Below, piece after piece: positions 57,311 to 64,000 of a stretch of 64,000 nucleotides of DNA; position 1 is the first letter of the stretch; each line of letters opens with the position of its first letter. A program made the position numbers and the translations under genes. The DNA comes from Chrysoporthe austroafricana (taxonomy: Eukaryota; Ascomycota; Sordariomycetes; Diaporthales; Cryphonectriaceae). The notes under the pieces are model-generated. The model worked only from the letters and a program-made list of their open reading frames with translations. It ran no database searches and was not told the origin of the DNA. The stretch is from assembly GCA_001051155.2 (NCBI GenBank), contig JYIP02000004.1, positions 3,776,383 to 3,840,382 on the forward strand, written 5' to 3'.

Positions 57311-58207
57311 GGGCGGAGGCTGCTGGCCCGCCTTGCCTGTCCTCGGCCACCAATGAATGAATGGTTATGAACATAACGTGTCAATCTTGAGGAGACTGCG
57401 TCTTCTCCGCTCCGGTCTGCTGCGCGCTCGGGCGATGCACCTATGGATGCTGAAATTACTCAAAGCGATCATGAAGGAGGAGGGTGGGGGCGTTCATCGG
57501 CTGGATTTGAATTGAAGCTTACTTACTGAGACTGCATGCATCTATCTCGTCTTGGGTGAAGGGCGTTGGATATTTATTGGTTATGGGGCGATGGGGACTT
57601 GATATCCGGAAGGGAAAAGATATCCTGGTAGCTCGCATGATAGTAATATCATTATCCTGAACGCATTTGGCATCAGCTCATTTCGACCACCGTCCTTTCC
57701 AAAGTAACTGTCGATTGTCACTTGCATGTCCTCGTCACCAGCCATCTCGCCGTGGTCTCCGTTCGCCCTCAGGGACGCCGCTCCATGCTTACTGAGGTTC
57801 AGGGCTCGTCATATTTATGAATTCTGAGCCCTAACCGGGAGTCTCGACAGCCTCGGCACGAATCCACACACCACGACGGATGTTTCTATCTCATAGGGCT
57901 GAAAACGTGCAAGATCTAGGAGCCCTCGAACACTGCCACCCCCATCCTTAGCCTCGTGGTGCCCCTGACATATCCTTGCACTCCTTGCCCGAGGTCCCCA
58001 TCCCGGCACTAACCAGAGTTGGCAGTAAGTGGACTTGCTCAGGGTGTCAAGCTCCAAAAAGTTGTCGGGCAGTCCAGACCTCTGGCTGGAGGAGCTGGAC
58101 GACGAGAAGGAAGACAGACATCACCAGCCGCGGACGGACCTGCAATTCCCTTCGCTCTCGACCCAGACCCGCCGAACAGCCTCGCCAGACTCTCCGCGAC
58201 CGGAACC
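57311..58207. other. Intergenic, small protein / PHS1
   Basis: About 0.9 kb, containing the 3' UTR of the upstream gene and the PHS1 promoter. No coding or repeat element recognised. Confidence 0.5.
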
Positions 58208-58962
58208 ATGGCCTCAAAGAGCACGCCGAAGCCCATGTCGTCCCCGAAGAGGACCTACCTCGTCGCCTACAACGCCCTCTCCGCGGCGCTGTGGTCCGTC
58301 GTGCTCGTAACCACAGCGCAGACCCTTGTCGCCAGTGGGCACGAGGCCGTCTATCCAGCCGTCGGCGAGTGGACGAAATGGACGCAGACGCTGGCGGGCC
58401 TTGAGGTCGTGCACTCCGTGCTCGGTTCGCCTCCCCCCTCCCCCTCCGCTGCCCTTCCGCACCTCTCTCCACGCCTCTGCACCACGTCTCGCTCGTGCTG
58501 ACCTTGGCCTCGTGTGTGCCGCCCGCAGGCGTCGTCCGCGCCCCCCTCCTCACGACCCTGATGCAGGTCTCGTCCCGCTTCGCCCTCGTCTGGGGCGCCG
58601 TGCACTTCTACCCCGCGGTGGCCACCTCCCCGGCCTACAGCAGCATGCTCCTCGCGTGGTCGACGACCGAGGTCATCCGGTACGCCTTCTTCGCCCTCTC
58701 GCTGTCGGGCTCCGAGCCCGCCGCCCTGCGCTGGTTCCGCTACAGCGGGTTCTACGTCCTCTACCCCGTCGGCATCTCGAGCGAGCTGTGGGAGCTGCTG
58801 CTCGCGTTCCGCGCCGCGTGGGCGGAGCACGACGTGCTGAGCTGGGCCGTCATCGCCGTCGTCATGGCGACGTACCTGCCCGGCGCGCCCAAGCTGTATG
58901 GGCACATGATGAGGCAGAGGCGGAAGGTCCTGGGGGGCGGTGGGGATCCCAAGAAGGAGTAG
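58208..58962 (+). CDS. PHS1: Very-long-chain (3R)-3-hydroxyacyl-CoA dehydratase Phs1
   Basis: Two exons, 58208-58424 and 58529-58962, giving 216 residues, the usual length. Phs1 is the ER dehydratase of the fatty acid elongation cycle that makes very-long-chain fatty acids for sphingolipids. The PTPLA signature is present: YNALSAALWSVVL, LAGLEVVHSVLGVVRAPLL, TTLMQVSSRFALVWG, WSTTEVIRYAFFAL and RYSGFYVLYPVGISSE, the last holding the catalytic Tyr and Glu. About six hydrophobic helices are seen. The tail GGGGDPKKE is lysine-rich near the end, as for an ER retrieval signal. The intron uses a GTTCGC donor. Confidence 0.93.
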
Positions 58963-59325
58963 ACTCGCGTCGCTGGGCGAGTTTGTGGGATGGGCGCAGC
59001 GCCTGTGACAGGGGAGTACCGCTGCGCATCCTGGAGCTAGAGCATTCATACGGAGCGTCATATTTCCCATGAACAATCACATCCAAACGGTCTTGTGCTC
59101 CAAAAAAGGTGGTATCATTATTAGCCAGGTTCGGGTATATGGCCAGGACAACGAATTCCTTCCAAGCGCGCTCTACACAATACTATACAATCCTGTATCA
59201 TACTCGAAAGGTCACACCATAGAGAAGCCGATCTGAAGTCGGAATCAGACAACGCCGCAACTATCCGCAGAGGAAAAGGGGCAAACAAGCCCCCAAGAAG
59301 CCAAGGCATGAACAGGACTATGTGC
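58963..59325. other. Intergenic, PHS1 / alpha-beta hydrolase (convergent)
   Basis: About 360 bp of 3' UTR sequence between convergent genes. Nothing else recognised. Confidence 0.5.
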
Positions 59326-60772
59326 TTATGACGAGGGAGAGGCGACGGCTTCGCCGATTTCCGCCTCTGTGCTGCTCTCGTACCAGTCGTTCCGCGTCCA
59401 CCTCGCGATCGTCTCCGCCGCGTCGGCAGCAAGCTTGTCGTAGCCGGGGTTCTCCTTCGGCTCAAACATGGCTGCATGATAATGTCAGCGCCCCGCCCAT
59501 GAACAAAGAGGACAGGGGGCAGAGGGGAGGGGGACCACCACACTCACACATATGCGCCTGCGTCTCGTCGCACGCCATATCGTTGACCGCCTCCTCCCAC
59601 ACGCCGCTGCGGTCCGGCCCGCCCCTCCTGCTCGGCAGGTTGCAGAACGTCCGCTGGCTCCCGGTCACCGTGCCCACCATGTTCGTGCCCCCCAGCCCCG
59701 CGACCTGCTGCTGCCTCGCGGCCGCGCCCCGGCCGAGCCTCGTGTAGAGGTTCCCGAACCCGACGCCCAGCTCCTTGTGGACGCGCACCATGTACGCTAC
59801 CCGCCGCCGGAGCTCCTCCCCGCGGGCGAGGCAGCCGACGAACTCGAGGTGCGACGACACCCACGTGAAGCCCTCGGTGAGCTGGTCGCGCTTCAGGTAG
59901 GCCGCCGCGGCACCGCCGGCCAGCGCAGCGCCCGCGCCGGCATACAGCGCCATCTTGCCCCAGGAGCCCCAGCCCGCGGACGACGCCGCCGCTGGCTTGC
60001 TGCTGCCGCCCCCGCCCGCCTCCGACACGGCAGCGGGGAGCGCCGCGACGGGCTGCTTCTCGGCCTGCTGCCTGCCCTTGTTCGCGCCCCCGGCCTTGTT
60101 CCCGCCAGCGCTCCAGAGCGAGCTGAGCGTGCTCAGCTGGGTGAGGGCCGCGCTGGCGGTGCTGTAGTGGGTCTCGGCGCCGTGGGCGACGACGCCGGGG
60201 GCGATGCCGAGGAAGGGCGTGTCGAAGCTCAGCACGGCCTGGACGTAGGGGAACATGAGGCTGTTGAGGGGCGTCTGGTCGCTCTCGGCGGGGGCCGCGG
60301 TGTGGTTGCCGTCCCCGCCGCCGCCACCGGCGCCAGGAGGCGGCGCGGAGACGGGGATGACGCGGTCGGACGTCAGGGAGATGACGGTCTCGGCCGCGAC
60401 GATGCCGCCCATGGAGTGACCGCACAGGATGACGCGCACGCTGGGCTCGACGGTGGGCGATGGTGTGCCCTTGGCCACCTCGATGTCGATGACCTTCTCC
60501 TGCAGCCAGTCGCGGAAGCGGCCGACGCAGTCGGCGAGGTCGCCGCGGGTCTCGTACTTGGGGTAGACGAGGACGCGGACCTCGACCCTGGGGAGGAGGG
60601 CGGCGACGCGCTCGCGGAGGTCCTGGGTGAAGGCGTACTTGTGGCCGAAGGTCTCCTCACCCCCCTTTTTGTCGCCGTAGGTCAGGGCCTGGCCTTGTCA
60701 AGTGAGGGCGGGACGGTATGTGAGACGTACCTTGAAGCCGTGGATAAAGCATAGCAACAGTGTCTTCTTCAT
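59326..60772 (-). CDS. Alpha/beta hydrolase (serine esterase/lipase-like) with a membrane-like helix
   Basis: Three exons: 60731-60772 (MKKTLLLCFIHGFK), about 59570-60664, and 59326 to about 59468; roughly 425 residues. The fold is an alpha/beta hydrolase: oxyanion loop CFIHGFKGGEETFG, strand VEVRVLVYPKYETRGDLADC and nucleophile elbow ILCGHSMGGIVA with the catalytic Ser; FDTPFLGIAPGVV follows, as in lipase-like DUF676 proteins. A Gly/Ala-rich linker and a hydrophobic Ala/Gly helix (ALYAGAGAALAGGAAAAYL) follow at about 235-255, suggesting a membrane contact. I do not see an obvious catalytic His; it may be one of those near GFTWVSSHLEF. The substrate is unknown. The last exon adds a conserved-looking acidic end (ARWTRNDWYESSTEAE). 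Confidence 0.7.
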
Positions 60773-61551
60773 CTTGCGGACCCATCGGCAGACACGACGG
60801 GAGTCCTACGAAAAGAAGAGAGAAGGGGAGGGGGAGGAGAAGGGAAAGAAGAAGAGATATTTGGGGAGGGGGTTCTGGTGAGGCTCATCCAGGTGAGTGA
60901 GTGGTGAGCACACGTAGATGAAGTCGAGGAACCCCCTGTGGCGAGGCTGTCACCCTCCTGGCCAGCGCCGCACCACCCGCTGTACCCCACCAAGGCCACG
61001 GTGATGTCAGCGGGACCCTCACGCCCTGGCCCCTGGCCCCTGGCCCCGCTGAGCCGGGCCGTCACCGAGCAGATCTGCGGTGCTTGTACCCCAGACGAGA
61101 TTGAGAGACCCGATGGTCAGGGCCCACCTCGACATTGTGTCGATAGAGAGTCGTGGTCGTGTAATAATCTGGCCGTCGTTCACGAACCTGCAGGGCTGGA
61201 AATCTTTAAAAAGATCGTCTTGCCGTGATATGAGCCGCTCTTTCGGATGCTGCGAACCCTGTCGCATGATATAATAAGCTGCCAGGAGAGTGTTCTATTT
61301 CTAGGCCATTCATCGCTGATATCATGTCGGGCAGAGGTTCTACGGGGTTTCCTAGATATTGCGTCCAAGCTGGACCTCACGAGAGCTTCAAGATGAGGCG
61401 GCGGGCCAGAATCAGGGCCAAATCGAATGACCTCGTGGTATGGTATGAGTGCCGCTTCCATACCATTCATCAGTGCCGTATCATTGTTGATCTACTGAGG
61501 TGCTCATCCGCCCCCCACTAAATCTCATCAGCCGCTGGATGGATTGACTCC
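60773..61551. other. Intergenic, alpha-beta hydrolase promoter / isoorotate decarboxylase 3' side
   Basis: About 780 bp between two minus-strand genes. A G/A-rich tract (about 60805-60880) lies just upstream of the hydrolase, i.e. a C/T-rich promoter or leader in the direction of transcription. No gene recognised. Confidence 0.5.
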
Positions 61552-62700
61552 TCACTCCCCATACAGCCTCAGCACCTTCACAGCATTCCCGCCCATCACG
61601 CCCGCCGCCTCCTCCGACCCCTCGCCGAGCGTCCTGCGCACCGCCTCGGCGTTTAGCCCCACGCTCTCCCACTCCCCGTCCTCGTCGCTGCCCAGCGGCG
61701 GGAAGAACGGGTGGTCCGTCCCGAACATCAGCCTGTCGGCGCCGCCGGCCGCCTCGATCGCGGCCTTGAGCCCGACCTCGGAGTAGATGACGGCGTCGAG
61801 GTAGGCCTGGGTCCGCAGCACGTCCCAGACCGTGCGCCGCGCGGCGGTCACCTTCCCCTCCCGCACGAGGTGCCCGTCGTGGCGGACGCAGCTCTCGATG
61901 CGGCCGGCGAGGAACGGCAGGGCGCCGCCGCTGTGGGCGAGGATCATGCGCAGCTGCGGGACGGCGTCGAAGACGCCGGCGAGGTACATGCGGGCGACGG
62001 CGACGGTCGTCTCCATGGGGAAGCCCAGGGCGAGCGGCAGCACGTGGCCGTACTCGGCGGCGGCGCGGGGGCCCCAGACCTCGTTGGGCAGGCCGTAGTG
62101 CGGGTGCAGGAAGACGGGCAGGGCGGCGTCGGCCAGGGCGCGGAGGACGGGCAGCAGGGCCGGGTCGTCCAGCCCGGCGCCCAGCCCGGAGGTGCCGAGG
62201 ATGACGCCGCGGCAGTAGGGGAGGGTGGCGAGCTGGGCGACGGCGGCCTGGACGTCGGCGGGCGGCGCGGTCAGGGGCAGCGTGCCGAAGAAGTAGAGGC
62301 GGCCTGGGTGGGCGGCGCACATGGCGCTGAACTCGGCGTTGACGGACGCGGCGGTGGGGGCGGACTCGGAGGGCCCGAGGAAGTCGAGCCACGGGTTGGC
62401 GAGGGAGAGCACGGAGATGTCGATGTGGTGGGTGTCCATGAAGTGGATCTTCTGGGCGAGGGAGGAGTAGTGCCTGGTGAGCGGCCGCCCGGGCGGCGTG
62501 GCCGAGACGTCGGCGCCGGCCAGGGACGGCACCTCGGCCTCGAGGAGGATGAGGCGCGGGTCCGGCGAGCTGGGGAAAGTCCGGACCAGAGGGATGGTGG
62601 ACCGCGAGGTGAGTATGTCGACGTAGGAGGGGGGATACATGTGGGTGTGGATATCCACCACCTTTGCAGGTGGTGGTGGTGCTGCAGAGGGGTCGGCCAT
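61552..62700 (-). CDS. Isoorotate (uracil-5-carboxylate) decarboxylase, ACMSD-type amidohydrolase
   Basis: Single exon of 382 residues. Isoorotate decarboxylase removes CO2 from 5-carboxyuracil, the last step of fungal thymine-to-uracil salvage. Metal ligands of the amidohydrolase_2 family are visible: HxH in VVDIHTHMYPP (residues 18 and 20), His of FLHPHYGLPNEVWGP, His of ILAHSGGALPFLAGRIE and Asp of LMFGTDHPFFPP. PLALGFPMETTVAVARMY and DAVIYSEVGLKAAIEAAGG are further blocks shared, as far as I remember, with the crystallised Cordyceps and Metarhizium enzymes. A relative such as 2-amino-3-carboxymuconate semialdehyde decarboxylase is the alternative, but the divergent neighbour argues for isoorotate. 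The Ala/Pro-rich start is short. Codon use is very GC-rich. Confidence 0.85.
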   Translation of the reverse strand: MADPSAAPPPPAKVVDIHTHMYPPSYVDILTSRSTIPLVRTFPSSPDPRLILLEAEVPSLAGADVSATPPGRPLTRHYSSLAQKIHFMDTHHIDISVLSLANPWLDFLGPSESAPTAASVNAEFSAMCAAHPGRLYFFGTLPLTAPPADVQAAVAQLATLPYCRGVILGTSGLGAGLDDPALLPVLRALADAALPVFLHPHYGLPNEVWGPRAAAEYGHVLPLALGFPMETTVAVARMYLAGVFDAVPQLRMILAHSGGALPFLAGRIESCVRHDGHLVREGKVTAARRTVWDVLRTQAYLDAVIYSEVGLKAAIEAAGGADRLMFGTDHPFFPPLGSDEDGEWESVGLNAEAVRRTLGEGSEEAAGVMGGNAVKVLRLYGE

Positions 62701-63389
62701 GCTGGACCTGGACGGGGCCTCGAGGCCTGTGTCTCGCAGGGCGGGGAGAGGGAAATTGTTGAGGGAGAGATGGCGAGGGAGAGGCGAGTGCTTCTCCCGT
62801 CAGTCAGAGGAGGGGGAAAAGAGAGGGAGATGTAGTCCAGGCCCGTGTATAGATATAAATATCCCCTCCGGCTCCGGTAGGGATGCTGCCGGGATCAGTA
62901 CAGTACATAGTACTTCGACCTAGGCATAGTAGGTGTAGCTACCCCGCCAAATAAGTATGCTGCCCCTCCTCCCGCTCCCGCCCCGCAGCACCGCCCAATC
63001 GTGCCAACCCCACGTCGCAGACAAAGAAACGGCAGCTTATCTCGACGGCGGTCGACATCTCGCGATCCTTATCGACGCTTCCCTCTGTTGAGTACAGCGC
63101 TGCACTACCTAGCGGCATATCAGGATGTGTCAGGCTGAACCGATTGGGCCCGGCTGCTTCTCGGCTCCAGACGGGCACTGCTGCACCTCCTGTAAGTCAA
63201 GCAAGTGAGTCGGAACTGCCCGCCTCTGCGCCATACTGTATCTCGTATATAAGTGCCTCACCTCTCACCTCTACGACCTCTACCGCGCTCAAACCCCATC
63301 TTCCGGTCTCACGAGACGGGTGCCTGGTCATCAGCTCGAGTCCTGCAGTCTCTGCGAAATAGTATACCACCGCCGTCCTATAAGACAGT
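62701..63389. promoter_or_regulatory. Shared divergent promoter, isoorotate decarboxylase / thymine dioxygenase
   Basis: 690 bp separate the two start codons of a probable pathway pair. A TATATAAG box lies at 63246-63253, 137 bp before the plus-strand ATG. An A/T-rich TATTTATA-like stretch at about 62852-62862 lies about 155 bp before the minus-strand ATG. Co-regulation is inferred. Confidence 0.5.
63246..63253 (+). promoter_or_regulatory. TATA box of the dioxygenase gene
   Basis: TATATAAG, 137 bp before the start codon, followed by a C/T-rich stretch (CCTCACCTCTCACCTCTACG) typical of fungal transcription start regions. Confidence 0.5.
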
Positions 63390-64000
63390 ATGGAGAAGGC
63401 TGCCGTCGACGACCAGGGGCTCGTGATCCCGGTAAGTGTGCCTTGGAAGTCAGTCCAATATCTCACGAGGAATGCCGCGCTGAGAACGCCCTCTCCAGCT
63501 CATCGACTTCTCCAAGTTCCTCCACGGCACCCCGGCGCAGCGCAAGGAGACCGCCGATGCCATCCTCCGCGGCTTCCAGACGGCTGGGTTCATCTACCTC
63601 AGCAACCTGCCCATCACGCCCGAGGTCCGGAAGCACGTCTTTGACACCTCGGCCGCCTTCTTCCACAGGCTCAGCCTCGAGGAGAAGCTCGCCCTCGGCT
63701 GGACCACCCCGGAGGCCAACAGGGGCTACTCGGCCCCCGGGCGGGAGAAGGTCACCCAGCTGACCGACGCCGACGAGGTTGCCCGGCTGAAGGAGGGCAG
63801 CCCGGACCTCAAGGAGAGCTTCGAGATCGGCCGCGAGGCCGACCCGGACTTCACCAACGCCTGGCCCGACGAGCGCGCCCTGCCCCAGGTCGCCGGCTTC
63901 CGGGACACCATGCTGGCCTTCCACGACCGCTGCAAGGACATCCACGTTGAGGTCATGCGCGCCATTGCCGTCGGCCTCGGCCTGGACGAGGGCTACTTCG
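63390..64000 (+). CDS. Thymine 7-hydroxylase-like 2-oxoglutarate/Fe(II) dioxygenase, partial
   Basis: Two exons in view, 63390-63431 (MEKAAVDDQGLVIP) and 63499 to the right edge; 181 residues visible of an expected ~330. Thymine dioxygenase oxidises the methyl group of thymine in three steps to 5-carboxyuracil, using 2-oxoglutarate, O2 and Fe(II). The DIOX_N domain is clear: PLIDFSKFLHGTP, RGFQTAGFIYLSNLPI, LGWTTPEANRGYSAPGREKV and LKESFEIGRE. The start, including the intron after VIP, closely resembles the Neurospora crassa enzyme as I remember it. The iron-binding HxD...H triad and the Arg for 2-oxoglutarate lie beyond the window, so catalytic competence cannot be checked. Its divergent partner encodes the enzyme acting on its product, which raises confidence. 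Confidence 0.85.

Noticed and set aside
59552..60754. 400-codon plus-strand ORF
   Set aside because: Antisense shadow of the GC-rich alpha/beta hydrolase; Arg/Ala/Gly-rich without domain.
61711..62835. 374-codon plus-strand ORF
   Set aside because: Antisense shadow of the isoorotate decarboxylase gene, caused by GC-rich third positions.
1..64000. CRISPR arrays, bacterial operons, integrated virus or intact transposon
   Set aside because: None found. The sequence is a spliced fungal genome and I saw no transposase, integrase, reverse transcriptase or viral polymerase motifs.

Overview
The window is a 64 kb piece of a filamentous ascomycete nuclear genome (Pezizomycotina, most likely a Sordariomycete). 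Genes are eukaryotic and lie on both strands. They are broken by short introns (about 50-110 nt) with GTRNGT-type donors and CTRAC-like branch sites. Third codon positions are GC-rich and intergenic spaces run from about 100 bp to 4 kb. The protein families are those of a fungus: Hap5, Smp3, Pet100, Laa1, Fcf2, Mei2-like and fungal FHA kinases. The species cannot be fixed from the sequence alone. I recognise 24 conserved or clearly bounded protein genes plus two less certain ones. I found no convincing tRNA, rRNA, CRISPR array or intact transposon.

Layout. 0-20 kb: the C-terminal end of midasin (MDN1), an FHA-domain protein kinase, FUN14, aminopeptidase P, a Kap122/importin-13 karyopherin, mitochondrial TrpRS (MSW1), mitochondrial ribosomal protein uS10m (RSM10) with a very long N-terminal extension, and FCF2. 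20-34 kb: HAP5 (CCAAT-binding factor), SEC15 (exocyst), a Mei2-like RNA-binding protein and an Slp1-type SUN-domain protein. 33-46 kb: FMP32/MCUR1-like, the giant HEAT-repeat protein LAA1/HEATR5, the TACO1/DPC29 translation activator, PET100 and the GPI mannosyltransferase SMP3. 47-52.5 kb: SKP1, ribosomal protein eL39, ARL1 and a candidate small membrane protein. 52.5-56.9 kb is gene-poor. 56.9-64 kb: a small fungal protein of unknown function, the fatty-acid elongation dehydratase PHS1, an alpha/beta hydrolase, and finally a divergent pair at the right edge.

That divergent pair is the most interesting feature. An isoorotate (uracil-5-carboxylate) decarboxylase on the minus strand faces a thymine 7-hydroxylase-like 2-oxoglutarate/Fe(II) dioxygenase on the plus strand, which is cut by the window edge. 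Together they would encode the first oxidative and the last decarboxylating enzymes of the fungal thymine-to-uracil salvage route, apparently sharing one promoter region.

A second theme is mitochondria: FUN14, MSW1, RSM10, FMP32, TACO1 and PET100, with HAP5 as a plausible regulator of respiratory genes. FMP32, TACO1 and PET100 all bear on cytochrome c oxidase biogenesis and lie within 10 kb. Several introns have lengths divisible by three and no in-frame stop (MSW1, SEC15, SMP3). They are easily mistaken for coding sequence and could be retained. Exon boundaries here were placed by reading splice signals and checking frame; they have not been tested against transcripts.
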